Notes under the pieces: model-generated
Told to the model about the DNA's origin: nothing
What the model saw: only the letters and a program-made list of their open reading frames with translations
Databases searched by the model: none
Source: Polyangium jinanense
GTDB taxonomy: Bacteria; Myxococcota; Polyangia; Polyangiales; Polyangiaceae
Direction of reading: 5' to 3'
Assembly: GCF_028435365.1 (NCBI RefSeq)
Contig: NZ_JAGTJJ010000002.1
Span: 372,001-436,000, forward strand
DNA: 64,000 bases
Shown: positions 35,124-44,985 of the stretch, piece by piece
Numbering within the stretch: position 1 is the first letter of the stretch
Layout of the letters: every line of letters starts with the position of its first letter
Made by a program: the position numbers and the translations under genes

Positions 35124-36926
35124 TTAATCGTCGCTCTTTCCGAAGAGCCGGTGCCGGAAGTATCCGATCTGGCTCTTCGCTATCTCTTTCACGAGATCGA
35201 GTTTGTCCACCTCGCGCGCACTCGTCCGACCGAGAAGCTCTCCGGATTCGTACAGCTCCCGCGTCTTCGCGCGCTGCAGCTTGCCGCTCGACGTCTTCGG
35301 CAGGACGCCCGGCGCGAGCGGCACGACGTCGTCGACGGTCAGGCCCACGCTCTGCTGCACGGCCTTGCGCACGTCGGCTTCGAGCCGCTTCTTGCCGGCC
35401 TCGTCCTTCTCGCCCGTCTCGAACGCGATGACCACGCGCTCGCGATCCGAGGGGCCCTTCATCGTGCCGAACGCGATGACGTTGCCCTTGCGCACGCCCT
35501 CGACCTGGCTCGCCTCCCACTCGATGTCCTGCGGGTAGTAGTTGCGGCCGTTGACGATCACGACCTCCTTCGAGCGCCCGCAGATGTAGACCTTACCCTC
35601 CGCAATGTACCCGAGGTCGCCCGTGCGCAAAAAGCCGCCCGCGAACGACCGCTTCGTGACCTCCGGGTCGTTCCAGTAGCCTTGCATCACGCTCGGCCCG
35701 CGGATGCGCAGCTCGCCGACCTCGCGCTCGGGCAAAGGGCGCGCGCTCTCCTCGTCGTCGGGCGCGAACGTCTTGATCTCGTGGCCCTCGAAGGCCATGC
35801 CGCACTCGACGATGCCCGAGGCGCGCGGCGAGCCTTCCGACGCGGGTTCGGCGCGGCCCTTCGACCAGAGCGTTTCGCCGTCGACGACATCGGTCCGCAC
35901 GCCTGTCCAGATCTTGCTGAACGAGACCGCGAGCGTCGACTCGGCCATGCCGTAGCAGCACACGAACGCGCGCTCGTCGAAGCCGATGCGGGAGAACTTT
36001 TCCGCGAAGGCGCGGAGGTTCTCGGCGCGAATCGGCTCGGCGCCGCAGCCCGCGATGCGCCAGCTCGACAGATCGAGCCCCTCCATCTCGCTCTCCTTGA
36101 TGCGCTTGACCGCGAGCGCATAGGCGAAATTGGGGCCGAACGAGATCGTGCCCTTGTACTTCGAGATCGATTCGAGCCAGCGCGCCGGGCGTTTCAGGAA
36201 GAGCAGTGGCGGCAGGAACGTGATCGAGTTCCGGTGGTAGACCGGCGCGATCACGAAGCCGATGAGCCCCATGTCGTGGTAAAGCGGTAGCCACGAGACG
36301 CCGTGATCGACGCCGTCCCTGATGCTCAGGCCGACGGGCATGATCGCGTGCACGTTCGCGGCGAGGTTTCGGTGCGTGAGCGTCACGCCCTTCGGCCGCG
36401 CGGTCGAGCCGCTCGTGAACTGCAGGAAGCAGACGTCGTCGAGGTCGATCTTTTCGGGCCGGAGCTTGTCGCTCGACGTGCGCACGCCCTCGACCGCGAC
36501 GACCTTCTCGAGGCCCGGCGCCTGGGCCTGGATCGTGCCGAGGATCTTCTTGATCTCGCTGCTCGTGAGCAGCACGCGCGCGCCGCTCTTCGCCACGATG
36601 TGCAGCGTGTTTTCGAGGTAGCCCGAGAGCTTGCCGAGGCCCGTGGGCGGGTAGATCGGCACGGGGATGATGCCGGCCCGCACGGCGCCGAGGAACGCGA
36701 AGACGAAATCGGCGTTGTCGGGGAGGATCAGGGCGATGCGATCGCCTTTGCGCAGGCCCATGGCCTGCATCGCGCCGCCGTAGCGAGCGCTCATCCGCTC
36801 GACGTCGGCGTACGAGTGGAAGGGCGCGACGTCGGGCGATTCGTCGAGGAAGCGGTAACCCGTGCTGCTGCTCGCCGCCGCGTCCTCGATGGCCTGCGCG
36901 ACGGTGCGGGGCGAAGGCGCGCTCAT
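35124..36926 (-). CDS. Fatty acyl-AMP ligase (FAAL-type)
   Basis: A 600-residue adenylate-forming enzyme of the FAAL branch. It activates a fatty acid as acyl-AMP and passes it to an acyl carrier protein instead of CoA. Visible are the P-loop [31 protein letters not shown], the gate region [14 protein letters not shown] (written with the preceding Phe-Val as FVCCYGMAE), and [31 protein letters not shown] with the C-terminal [12 protein letters not shown]. The ATG at 36926 overlaps the ACP stop as ATGA. The adjacent ACP is the probable acceptor. No polyketide or peptide synthetase is in the window, so the product is unknown. Confidence 0.88.
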   Translation of the reverse strand: MSAPSPRTVAQAIEDAAASSSTGYRFLDESPDVAPFHSYADVERMSARYGGAMQAMGLRKGDRIALILPDNADFVFAFLGAVRAGIIPVPIYPPTGLGKLSGYLENTLHIVAKSGARVLLTSSEIKKILGTIQAQAPGLEKVVAVEGVRTSSDKLRPEKIDLDDVCFLQFTSGSTARPKGVTLTHRNLAANVHAIMPVGLSIRDGVDHGVSWLPLYHDMGLIGFVIAPVYHRNSITFLPPLLFLKRPARWLESISKYKGTISFGPNFAYALAVKRIKESEMEGLDLSSWRIAGCGAEPIRAENLRAFAEKFSRIGFDERAFVCCYGMAESTLAVSFSKIWTGVRTDVVDGETLWSKGRAEPASEGSPRASGIVECGMAFEGHEIKTFAPDDEESARPLPEREVGELRIRGPSVMQGYWNDPEVTKRSFAGGFLRTGDLGYIAEGKVYICGRSKEVVIVNGRNYYPQDIEWEASQVEGVRKGNVIAFGTMKGPSDRERVVIAFETGEKDEAGKKRLEADVRKAVQQSVGLTVDDVVPLAPGVLPKTSSGKLQRAKTRELYESGELLGRTSAREVDKLDLVKEIAKSQIGYFRHRLFGKSDD

Positions 36927-37189
36927 GCTTCGAGCTTTCCGTCGCGCTCGAGGCGGGTGAGGATCGCGGTCGCGACGTCGCCGATCGTGTTGATTTCGCG
37001 GAGCGCGTCGTCCGGAATCTGGAGCTTGAAGGTGTCCTCGATGTCGGCGAGCACCTCCATGACCCCGAGCGAATCGATGCCGAGATCGGCGACGATCTCG
37101 CTCGTCTCGCTCACGTCGACCTCGGTCTGCTTGTGCTGGCCGAACACCTTGAGCAGCTCTTTGTGGACGGTTTCCCGATTCCAAGTCAT
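36923..37189 (-). CDS. Acyl carrier protein
   Basis: An 88-residue ACP with phosphopantetheine Ser40 in the motif DLGIDSLGVMEV. It has four predicted helices and an acidic surface, typical of fatty-acid or polyketide carriers. It overlaps the FAAL start (ATGA) and follows the metal-receptor-like gene by 10 bases, so the three form one operon. It is probably the dedicated acceptor of the FAAL product. Confidence 0.9.
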   Translation of the reverse strand: MTWNRETVHKELLKVFGQHKQTEVDVSETSEIVADLGIDSLGVMEVLADIEDTFKLQIPDDALREINTIGDVATAILTRLERDGKLEA

Positions 37190-37199
37190 GGGGCGCTTC

Positions 37200-38102
37200 C
37201 TACTCCAATTCGCCCCCGTTCACCAGGCGCCTCAGCCGTTCGAAGCCCTCCACGCTGCGCGCGCCGTACCACATGAGGTCCTTGCCGTTGCAAAGGAGCA
37301 CGCGGCCGGTCTTCGCGGCGGGGATGTCGAGCTTGCGGAAGACCTCGGCATCGTCCTCGGTGAACGCGTGCGGCTCGTCGGGCAGGAGGACGATCTCGGG
37401 CTGCCGCGCGACGACTTCGTCGAGGGTGACGCGCGGATACCGCGTGTCCCGGTTGCCCACGCGTTCGGGCGGTAGTGGCGTGGCCTTGCCGAGATCGGCG
37501 GCGAGCGGGTAGCGGCGCCTGCGGTCCGCGAAGATGTTTTGCGCTCCAACGAGATCCATCATGTCGGAGATGAACGTCTCCTCGTGCACCGTCATGAGCG
37601 GATCCATCCAGATCGGGACGAACGCGCGGACGGGGACGCGCTCGCCGCGGTGCTTCTCGGCCTCGCGGTGCGCGTGGTACGCCGAGGCGAGGAGCGAGCG
37701 GGCAGCGTCGTCGCGATCGAGGCCGAGGGCGAGGGCGAGGCGCGCGAGGTGCGCGATTCCATCGGCGACGCGCTTGGGGAACGAGACGAACACGGCGACG
37801 CCGGCCGCGTCGAGGCGCTCGATCTGCGAGCGGGTGTTCTCTTCCTGGTTCGCGATCACGAGGTCGGGCTCGAGGGCGAGGACCTTGTCGACGTCGACGT
37901 CTTTCGTGCCGCCGACGTCCTCGATCGCCTCGACTTCGCCTTCGGGGGCGATGCAAAAGCGGGTTCTGCCGACCAGGCGGTCTTTGGCGCCGAGCCGGAT
38001 GACCGAGTAGGTATCGCTCGGGACGAGCGAGACGACACGCCTCGGTGGAGCTGTGAAAATGTGACGGCGTTGTCTGTCGTCCTGGACCTTGATGATTTTC
38101 AT
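37200..38102 (-). CDS. Helical-backbone metal-receptor-like protein without signal peptide
   Basis: A 300-residue BtuF/TroA-like protein: RRVVSLVPSDTYSVIRLGAKDRLVGRT, DVDVDKVLALEPDLVIANQEEN and a C-terminal lobe with VTLDEVVARQPEIVLLPDEPH. These are marks of ABC-transporter binding proteins for cobalamin or iron-siderophores. It starts MKIIKVQDDRQRR with no signal peptide or lipobox, so it should be cytoplasmic, and no permease or ATPase is nearby. It leads the ACP/FAAL/GFA operon, which is unexpected for a nutrient-binding protein; it may have been recruited for another ligand. Confidence 0.75.
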   Translation of the reverse strand: MKIIKVQDDRQRRHIFTAPPRRVVSLVPSDTYSVIRLGAKDRLVGRTRFCIAPEGEVEAIEDVGGTKDVDVDKVLALEPDLVIANQEENTRSQIERLDAAGVAVFVSFPKRVADGIAHLARLALALGLDRDDAARSLLASAYHAHREAEKHRGERVPVRAFVPIWMDPLMTVHEETFISDMMDLVGAQNIFADRRRRYPLAADLGKATPLPPERVGNRDTRYPRVTLDEVVARQPEIVLLPDEPHAFTEDDAEVFRKLDIPAAKTGRVLLCNGKDLMWYGARSVEGFERLRRLVNGGELE

Positions 38103-38214
38103 CGGCTCGGCTCTTTAGCGCCGGCGGCGCGGGTGGGGGAGGGGAGATTCTGTCAGCGGAGATGGCTAGCGGCCGGGTTCGACCTTGCGGTACCCTCGCG
38201 CCCGGAGGTGGTCG

Positions 38215-39378
38215 ATGAGGAACGTGCCGTCCGTGCGCGTGGGCTTTGCTGCTTTGCTTGGCGCGCTTTGGCTTGTGGGATGCGGGGGAGGCTCGGGCGG
38301 CCAGGGCGGCGCGGGCGGGCAAGGCGCGAGCGGCGGCTCGGGCGGCAGCGGCGGCCAGGGCGGCGGCGGTGGGCCGTCGTATGCGGATCCGTACACGATC
38401 ACCCCATTCGACGATACGCGCATCACGAGCGACGGGAGCCAGCCGAATTTCCAGACGGTGTTCGCGGACGTCGATTTCAAGGACGGCCCGTTCGCGAGCG
38501 CGAAGCTCGTCGTGGACCTCGCGAGCACCTGTTATCCGTTCGACAAGTGGCTCGACAACCCGCCGCCGCAAGGGCAGAACTGGCCGGCCGATTGCGATGC
38601 GTTCGATCGCAATTTCGACATCTCGCTCGATGATCCGATGGACCCGGCGACGGAGCCGCCGGGTCTCGAGGTGATGCACGCGATCACGCCGTTCGGCGGG
38701 CCGCTGCACCTCGAAATCGACGTCACGGACGTGGCGAACGGCCTGCCGGGCAAGCATCGGATGCGCGCGCACATCACGACGTATTCGGACGGCGCGGGCA
38801 TGGTCTCGGGGTCGAACGGCGGCTGGAACGTGACGGCGAAGCTCGAAATGGTCCCGGGCGCGCCGCCGCGGAACGTGCTCGCGGTGAAATCGCTCCATTA
38901 CGGGTCGCAGACGACGGCGGAGGGGCCGGGCGCGCTCAACTTCGAGGTGCCTGAGGGCACGACGTCGGGCAAGATCGAATTTCGCACGAGCGGCCACGGA
39001 GGCGGCAACGCCGGTTCGGGTTGCATCGGGCCCGCCGAGGAGTTCTGCAACCGCACGCACACGGTCTCCGTCGACGGCGCCGTGATCGACACGTGGAAGC
39101 CGTGGCGGACGGACTGCAAGGATCTCTGCACGGAGACGATGCACACCTGGCCGAGCGGAAACAGCTTTACCTACTGCCTCGAAAATCCCTGCGGCGCCAT
39201 TTCGAGCGTGAAGGCCCCGCGGGCGAACTGGTGCCCGGGGAGCATGACGGCGCCGAAGGTCTGGGAGACGCCCGAGCTCGGAAAACCCGGGCAGCATTCG
39301 TTCCAGTGGGCGGTGAACACGGTCGAGTCGGGCGGGAGCTGGGCCGTGAGCGCCACGTACTTCGCCTACGGACCTTGA
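38215..39378 (+). CDS. PNGase F-like lipoprotein
   Basis: A 387-residue lipoprotein (lipobox LVGC) with a Gly/Ser/Gln-rich linker (residues 26-55) and a two-jelly-roll domain that resembles bacterial peptide-N-glycosidase F. Matching blocks are AITPFGGPLHLEIDVTDV, KIEFRTSGHGGGNAGSGC followed by CNRTHTVSVDGA, RANWCPGSM and a closing SGGSWAVSATYFAYG. PNGase F removes N-glycans from glycoproteins by cleaving the Asn-GlcNAc bond. The catalytic acids cannot be placed with certainty. The ATG at 38215 follows GGAGGTGG. It is 17 bases upstream of a PI-PLC-like lipoprotein. Confidence 0.78.
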   Translation: MRNVPSVRVGFAALLGALWLVGCGGGSGGQGGAGGQGASGGSGGSGGQGGGGGPSYADPYTITPFDDTRITSDGSQPNFQTVFADVDFKDGPFASAKLVVDLASTCYPFDKWLDNPPPQGQNWPADCDAFDRNFDISLDDPMDPATEPPGLEVMHAITPFGGPLHLEIDVTDVANGLPGKHRMRAHITTYSDGAGMVSGSNGGWNVTAKLEMVPGAPPRNVLAVKSLHYGSQTTAEGPGALNFEVPEGTTSGKIEFRTSGHGGGNAGSGCIGPAEEFCNRTHTVSVDGAVIDTWKPWRTDCKDLCTETMHTWPSGNSFTYCLENPCGAISSVKAPRANWCPGSMTAPKVWETPELGKPGQHSFQWAVNTVESGGSWAVSATYFAYGP

Positions 39379-39395
39379 TCGAAAGGTTTTTTTCG

Positions 39396-40448
39396 ATGTC
39401 TCTCCGCTTTCGGGCCGCGGCGTGCCTCGGCCTCGTCGTCGCGCTCGCCGCGTGCGGCGGCGAAGGGGATTCGCCCGCGGTCAAACCCCCGGAGCCGCCG
39501 CCGAAGTTCGATTATCCGCTCGACGACGTCCTTCGTCTGAACCATTTGCAGACGAAATCGACGCACAACAGCTACCACATCGAGACCGAGGGGAACACCG
39601 TCGGCGAGTGGCGCTACACGCACGCGCCGCTCGACGTGCAGCTCGGCGCGCAGGGCGTGCGGCACGTCGAGCTGGATCTGCGGTACGACCACGATCTCGA
39701 ATCGTTCGAGGTGTATCACCTGCCCGTCCTCGACGAGCAGACGACGTGCAGGAAGCTCACGGATTGCCTGCGGGTCCTGAAAAACTGGTCCGACGCGCAC
39801 CGGGCCCATCACCCGATCGTCGTGCAATTCGAGATCAAGGACGCCGTGCCGGCCGACGAGGCCGGGGCGGAGAGTTATTTCGCGGCCTTGCACGAGGAGA
39901 TCCGCAGCGTTTGGCCGGACGATCGGATCCTCGTCCCGGACGAGGTCCAGGCCGACGCGCCCACGCTACGGGAAGCGGTTCTTTCGAAAGGCTGGCCGAC
40001 ACTCGGCGAGGTCCGCGGGCACGTGCTCTTCACGCTGGATGACTCCGGTGACGCGCGGAAGGCGTACACGAAAAACCATACGAGCCTCGCCGGTCGGATC
40101 CTCTTCGCGGACGCCTCGCCCACCGATCCGTGGGCCGCGATCGCGATCATCAACAACCCCGTCGGCGAGGCGGCCGCCATCGCCGAGGCGCTCGCCGCGA
40201 ACATGCTCGTGCGCACGCGCGCTGATGGGAACGCCGGCGACGTGATCGAGACGGGCAGCACGATCGAGCGGGAAGCCGCGATCGCAAGCGGCGCGCAGTT
40301 CGTCTCGACGGACTTCCCCGCGAAGGTCCCGGAGGCCGAATACTGGGTCGAGATCCCGGACGGTACGCCCTCGCGCTGCAACCCCGTGACGGCGCCGAGC
40401 GAGTGCAGCGCCGAGGCGATCGAGGATCCGACGTTCGTGGATCCGTGA
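39396..40448 (+). CDS. PI-PLC-type phospholipase lipoprotein
   Basis: A 350-residue lipoprotein (lipobox LAAC, Cys20) of the calcium-dependent PI-PLC-like family: LRLNHLQTKSTHNSYHIE with the catalytic His, GVRHVELDLRYDHDLESFEVYH, HHPIVVQFEIKD, and LAANMLVRTRADGNAGDVI near the end. The TIM-barrel enzymes of this group cleave glycerophosphodiester or inositol phospholipid head groups. As a surface lipoprotein it could attack eukaryotic or bacterial membranes. It follows the PNGase F-like gene closely, likely as one operon. Confidence 0.8.
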   Translation: MSLRFRAAACLGLVVALAACGGEGDSPAVKPPEPPPKFDYPLDDVLRLNHLQTKSTHNSYHIETEGNTVGEWRYTHAPLDVQLGAQGVRHVELDLRYDHDLESFEVYHLPVLDEQTTCRKLTDCLRVLKNWSDAHRAHHPIVVQFEIKDAVPADEAGAESYFAALHEEIRSVWPDDRILVPDEVQADAPTLREAVLSKGWPTLGEVRGHVLFTLDDSGDARKAYTKNHTSLAGRILFADASPTDPWAAIAIINNPVGEAAAIAEALAANMLVRTRADGNAGDVIETGSTIEREAAIASGAQFVSTDFPAKVPEAEYWVEIPDGTPSRCNPVTAPSECSAEAIEDPTFVDP

Positions 40449-40454
40449 GGCCGC

Positions 40455-42176
40455 TCAGCGCTCCTCGATCGACGCCACGACCTTCTCCTCGATCCCCTTC
40501 CACCCCTCGGGCCGCCCGCCCTTGCGCGCATACCCGCGCACGATGAGCTCGCGCGAGCCGACGATCACGAAGTACGTGCGCAGCGAGAACGACTCGCCGC
40601 CGATCGACAGCTCGTGCTCGACGTGCACCACCTTCCGCGTGCCCACGGTCTCGATCCGCGCCTTGTCGAGCCGCGTCGCCTTCGCCGGCGCCGCCTCGTC
40701 CGCCGCGGCGCGCATCTCCTCGACGAACGCGTCGAGCTCCTCGGCGGGCGGCGCCTGCTCCAGATCCACCACGAGGATCTCGACGAACACGGGCGACGCG
40801 TCGATGTCCCCGAACGTGAGCACCGGCATGCCTTCGCGCACCTCCTTCGCGGGCTTCTTCGCGAGCGGCGCGGGCATCTCCACGGACAAACCCAGGTCCG
40901 GCAGCGTCGTCCGCGTCATCGCGGGCGGCTTCTTCATCGTCCACGGTCCGCCGAGCGCCACGCCCGCGCCGATCGAGACGAGCATCACCGCGCCCACGAG
41001 CGTCGCGGCGAGCGAGAGCAAGGGGCGCGGGCCGGGCTCGACGTCGCCTTCGTCGATGCGCTCCTCGACGGGCTTGAGCCCGCGACCGAGGAAGAGCGCC
41101 GTGACCACGAAGCCCAGGATCCCGCCGCCGAAATGCGCGAGGTAGTCGACGCCCGGGAAGAAGCTGATGAGCACGTTCGGGACGAGCGGACGCCACGCGC
41201 CTTGCTTGAGCCGCGTGATGAAGAGCGGAGGCAAGATGCCGCGCGGGAAGAGGACGATCGCGAGCACCGCGGTCATGAGCCCCCAGATCGCGCCCGACGC
41301 GCCGACGCTCCACTGCCCGCTGCCGAGCAGCGTCGTCGCGAGCGCGCCGCCGAGGCCGGAGAGGCCGTAGAGCACGAGGAAGCGCCGCGATCCGAGGATC
41401 GGCTCGAGCATCAGCCCGAGGCTCCAGAGCGCGACCATGTTCATCACGAAATGCATCACGCTCGCGTGCAGGAACGCCGAGGCGAAGATGCGCCACACCT
41501 CGCCGCTCTTCACCGCGGGCCCGCTCGTCGCGCCGAGCGAGACGAGCGCCTGCGTGGTCCCCATGCTCTGCTTCCAGATCAACGTGAGCACGCCGAGCAC
41601 CGCGCAGATCGCGATGATCCCGATCGTCACGGGCGTCCCACCGCGCAGCCGCGAGACCGCGCGTCGATCGCGCTGCGCGAGGTTTCTCCCCTTCACGAGC
41701 GCCTCCTCGATCCGCTCGGGCGAAGGTGGCTCGGTCGTGCGGATCCGCTCGGCCGCGCGTTCGAGCAGCGCGAGCTTGGGCCCGTTCACGTGCGCGAAGC
41801 GGCTCGCGTCGTCGACGTGGTGAAAGCCTATCTTCGTCGCCGCCGCGTCGCTCGATGACGCGCGACGCAGCGCGTTCACGATTTCGGGACCGCCGCCGAC
41901 CGCGACCACGTGCATCGGCACGGGCGCTTGTTGCGTGGAGGCCACGATCTGCGCGAGCAGCTTCGGCAGCTTGTCCAGCGCGTCGCGATCACGCGTGGGC
42001 AGGAGGAGGATCTGCGGCGGCGCGCTCGTCGTCACCACGTGGGACGCGACGACCCCGTGCTGGACGAGGCAGCTCTCCGGATCTTCCGCGAAGATCGCGC
42101 CGAGGAGCCTGTCCCTTCGCACGACGTTCGGGTCCGTCGCGAGCTCCACCTCCTCGATCCTCTCTTCGGGCATCAT
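40455..42176 (-). CDS. Rhomboid-family intramembrane serine protease
   Basis: A 573-residue protein. Residues 1-190 are soluble, with alpha/beta strands of unknown family. Residues 195-390 form the rhomboid core: FLHASVMHFVMNMVALWSLGLML, catalytic GASGAIWGL (Ser near 292) and YLAHFGGGILGFV (His near 347). Residues 410-573 carry a membrane helix (LSLAATLVGAVMLVSIGAGVAL) and a soluble beta-rich domain. It should cut single-pass membrane proteins within the bilayer. No substrate is obvious beside it, though the membrane-tethered sigma factor and many lipoproteins of this window are possible candidates. It converges on the PI-PLC gene with a 6-base gap. Confidence 0.88.
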   Translation of the reverse strand: MMPEERIEEVELATDPNVVRRDRLLGAIFAEDPESCLVQHGVVASHVVTTSAPPQILLLPTRDRDALDKLPKLLAQIVASTQQAPVPMHVVAVGGGPEIVNALRRASSSDAAATKIGFHHVDDASRFAHVNGPKLALLERAAERIRTTEPPSPERIEEALVKGRNLAQRDRRAVSRLRGGTPVTIGIIAICAVLGVLTLIWKQSMGTTQALVSLGATSGPAVKSGEVWRIFASAFLHASVMHFVMNMVALWSLGLMLEPILGSRRFLVLYGLSGLGGALATTLLGSGQWSVGASGAIWGLMTAVLAIVLFPRGILPPLFITRLKQGAWRPLVPNVLISFFPGVDYLAHFGGGILGFVVTALFLGRGLKPVEERIDEGDVEPGPRPLLSLAATLVGAVMLVSIGAGVALGGPWTMKKPPAMTRTTLPDLGLSVEMPAPLAKKPAKEVREGMPVLTFGDIDASPVFVEILVVDLEQAPPAEELDAFVEEMRAAADEAAPAKATRLDKARIETVGTRKVVHVEHELSIGGESFSLRTYFVIVGSRELIVRGYARKGGRPEGWKGIEEKVVASIEER

Positions 42177-42282
42177 GCGCCGTTCTTCGCTCCGTGGTGT
42201 CGGGGACGGCGCAGCGTTGCAGGCGTTTCGCGGAGCTGCAACGTGGCTTTACGCGTGCGAACGGAGGGAAGGCTCGGGTAGG

Positions 42283-43740
42283 ATGGGGTCCGTCATGCCC
42301 GACTGGCTCAAGAACCTCCTGCCGATCGTGCTCCTGCTCGCGGCGATCGCCGTGGTCACAAGCCGCCTGCCGAAGATCGACCTCGGTCACTCGGAAGCCT
42401 TCAAGCGTCGGCGTTTCTTGAACTGGTTCCCCCTCGGGCTCACGTACGCGCTGCTCTATTTCGGCCGCTACAACCTCTCGGCGAACGCGTCGCTGATGGA
42501 GAAGATCGGTCTGCTCACGAAGCAGGAGTACGGCGACATCGACGGCGTGGGTTCCATCTTGTACGGCGTGGCCTTCCTCCTGAACGGCCCGCTCACGGAT
42601 CGATGGGGCGGCCGCGCGACGATCCTCATCGCGGCCGGCGGCTCGGCGCTCATGAACGCGCTGCTCGGCGTGGTCACGATGCGCGCGCAGGCCGGCCAGA
42701 TGGATCACGGCTCCGTCGTCACCGCGATGACCGTGCTTTTCGCGGGGAACATGTATTTCCAGAGCTTCGGCGCCGTCTCGATCGTCAAGGTCAATGCGCC
42801 CTGGTTCCACATCCGCGAGCGTGGCGTGCTCGGCGGCGTCTTCGGCATCCTGATCTCGCTCGGCCTCTACTTCGCCTACGACTGGAGCCGCTTCATCGCG
42901 AAAGCGATGGGCATGACCGCAGCCTTCATGGTCCCGGCGGCCTTGCTCGTCGGCTTCTTCGTCATCGACGCGTTCATCATCCGCGATACGCCCGGACAAG
43001 CGGGTTTTGCTGATTTCGACACGGCCGACGCGTCGAGCGGCGACACGGGCGAGCCGGTCGGGCTCGCCGAGGTCGCGCGGAGGATGTTCTCCCAGAAGGT
43101 CATCTGGATCATCATCGCAATCGAGTTCTGCAGCGGCTTCCTCCGGAACGCCGTCATGAAATGGTACCTCGTCTTCGCCGACAAGACGGGGGTCACGAAG
43201 GAGTTCGTCTCGGCGAACTGGGGCGTCTTGCTCTGCGTGGCGGGTATCCTCGGCGGCATCTTCGCGGGGCTCATCTCCGACCACGTCTTCGAATCGCGTC
43301 GCGGCCCGGTCGCGTCGGTCCTTTATGCGGGCCTACTCCTGGGCGCTGTGGTCACGCTCGCCGTGCTCGGCAGCACCATCACGGGCTGGGCCGTCGTCTT
43401 CATGTCGCTTTGCGTGATCGGCGTGCACGGCATGCTCTCCGGCACCGCGAGCATGGACTTCGGCGGCAAGAAGAATGCGGGCGTGGCCACGGGCATCATC
43501 GACGGATTCGTGTACCTCGGCACGGGCTTCCAGTCGCTCCTGTATGCCCGCATCCTGCCCTCCGGCGAGGCCGCGAAGGATCCGGCGAACTGGAAGCAAT
43601 GGCCGCTCGCCATGCTCCCGGTCGCCACCGTGGGCCTGCTCTTCGCCACGCGCGTGTGGAACGCCAAGCCCAAGGCCGCCGCAGCGTCTGCGGACGCTGC
43701 AAAAAAAGCGGAGTCCAAGCCGGAAGCCGCGGCGGCTTGA
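42283..43740 (+). CDS. MFS transporter, organophosphate:phosphate antiporter type
   Basis: A 485-residue major facilitator protein. After one N-terminal hydrophobic segment (LLPIVLLLAAIAVV), LNWFPLGLTYALLYFGRYNLS marks the organophosphate antiporter branch (GlpT/UhpT-like). About 12 membrane helices follow, with GPLTDRWGGRATIL as the loop 2-3 motif and a central acidic loop near 250-270. The C-terminus is a charged Ala/Lys tail. It probably exchanges a phosphorylated sugar or glycerol-3-phosphate for phosphate; no regulatory pair is nearby. ATG 42283 was chosen, 42295 is possible. Confidence 0.8.
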   Translation: MGSVMPDWLKNLLPIVLLLAAIAVVTSRLPKIDLGHSEAFKRRRFLNWFPLGLTYALLYFGRYNLSANASLMEKIGLLTKQEYGDIDGVGSILYGVAFLLNGPLTDRWGGRATILIAAGGSALMNALLGVVTMRAQAGQMDHGSVVTAMTVLFAGNMYFQSFGAVSIVKVNAPWFHIRERGVLGGVFGILISLGLYFAYDWSRFIAKAMGMTAAFMVPAALLVGFFVIDAFIIRDTPGQAGFADFDTADASSGDTGEPVGLAEVARRMFSQKVIWIIIAIEFCSGFLRNAVMKWYLVFADKTGVTKEFVSANWGVLLCVAGILGGIFAGLISDHVFESRRGPVASVLYAGLLLGAVVTLAVLGSTITGWAVVFMSLCVIGVHGMLSGTASMDFGGKKNAGVATGIIDGFVYLGTGFQSLLYARILPSGEAAKDPANWKQWPLAMLPVATVGLLFATRVWNAKPKAAAASADAAKKAESKPEAAAA

Positions 43741-43884
43741 CGGGATAGAGCGGCGTGGGGCCGGCGCTACGGCCGGTGGACCGAGAGACACGGCTCTTCG
43801 CGGCGAGATCCCGCGCGCGCCGCGTCTTGCCCGAAAACGAGGCCCGGCACGGATCGTGATGGTACCGTGCCCGGAGGCTTCGTC

Positions 43885-44985
43885 ATGCGTCTCGGTTCTG
43901 CTCTCGCTGCTCTTCTGCTCGTCGTATCCGCCGCCGGTTGCTCGAAGCGCGAGGCCGCCGTCAAAATCCCCAGCGTCGAGCCCTCCGTCGTCATCGCGCC
44001 GGCCCCCGCGCCCGTGGCGCCTTTGCCCGAAAAAGCCCCGGTCATGCCGGGCGACATCGATCCCAGCCTTTTTGCGCACGTCCTCGTCGAGAATGGGAAG
44101 ACGTACGTCGTCCTCGATACCAATCCGGACGTCGATCGCTGGGCCCAGGGCGCGCCGACCCTCGTCTCCGACGAATCCCCCGTCGTCGCGCGCCGCGAAA
44201 TCGTGCCGAACGCGCTTCCGGCCTCGCTCGTCCGCCGCAGCGGCACGCCCGTCCGCCTGTATGGCCCCGAGGGCGCCGTGTGCGAGGGCAGGCTCGGCCC
44301 GATCAGCCTGATCAGCCGCGTCGAGCCGGAGTACAACGTTCGCCAGCAATGGAAGGGCGAAGATTACGACGGGACGCCGATCCCGCCCGCAAAGCCCGAG
44401 CAGATCGCCGAGGAGGCGTGGGACATGGCCGAGGGCGGCCGTTCGCTCGTCGCGGAGCTCGGCGACGTGCAGGGCGATTGCAAGGACGCGATGTTCGCGC
44501 GTGACCGCGACCTCCCCCAGGCGCGCCCGCTCACGGTCAAGGACGCGTCCGCCGCGCTCGCGACGCGCGCCGCCGCCGAGATGCGAAACCTCGCGGGGTA
44601 CACGGAGATCGACGAGACCTACCAGAACTCGGGCATCCAGACGCCCGACGTCGCCTGGGAGCATCTCAATGGCGCGACCCCGACCGTAAAAGTGTTTTCG
44701 GGCGAGGGCGCGACGTACGTGTGGCTCGACGCCGACGCGGGCGAGGTTTGCAGCGCGTTCCGGGGGAAACTCACGGCGCTCTGGAAGCTCGAAGGCGGCT
44801 CCGGCAAGGACGCCCGTTTCGTGAAGCTCTACGAGGGCGCGGACGACTTCCTCCCGAGCACCCTGGTCCACCTCGATCGAGACGGGTCGCCCTCCTTGCT
44901 CGGCTACCAGTCGGTCCTCCGCAAGGGACCGACCGGCTTCGCGGTCCGCAGCGTCTCCGTCCCCTACTTCCTCTGCCCCTGCTGA
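43885..44985 (+). CDS. Hypothetical lipoprotein
   Basis: A 366-residue lipoprotein (lipobox SAAGC near residue 19) with a Pro-rich linker (APAPAPVAPLPEKAPVM) and two similar halves: both contain an FxGEGATYVWLD/VENGKTYVVLD strand and a later GEVCSAFRGKL/GAVCEGRLGPI. This suggests a duplicated beta domain. No family recognised. It follows the MFS gene by 144 bases. Confidence 0.7.
   Translation: MRLGSALAALLLVVSAAGCSKREAAVKIPSVEPSVVIAPAPAPVAPLPEKAPVMPGDIDPSLFAHVLVENGKTYVVLDTNPDVDRWAQGAPTLVSDESPVVARREIVPNALPASLVRRSGTPVRLYGPEGAVCEGRLGPISLISRVEPEYNVRQQWKGEDYDGTPIPPAKPEQIAEEAWDMAEGGRSLVAELGDVQGDCKDAMFARDRDLPQARPLTVKDASAALATRAAAEMRNLAGYTEIDETYQNSGIQTPDVAWEHLNGATPTVKVFSGEGATYVWLDADAGEVCSAFRGKLTALWKLEGGSGKDARFVKLYEGADDFLPSTLVHLDRDGSPSLLGYQSVLRKGPTGFAVRSVSVPYFLCPC

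Noticed and set aside
38185..38214. Longer N-terminus for the PNGase F-like lipoprotein
   Set aside because: The extra residues are Arg-rich and precede the signal; ATG 38215 has a strong ribosome site and gives a normal lipoprotein signal.
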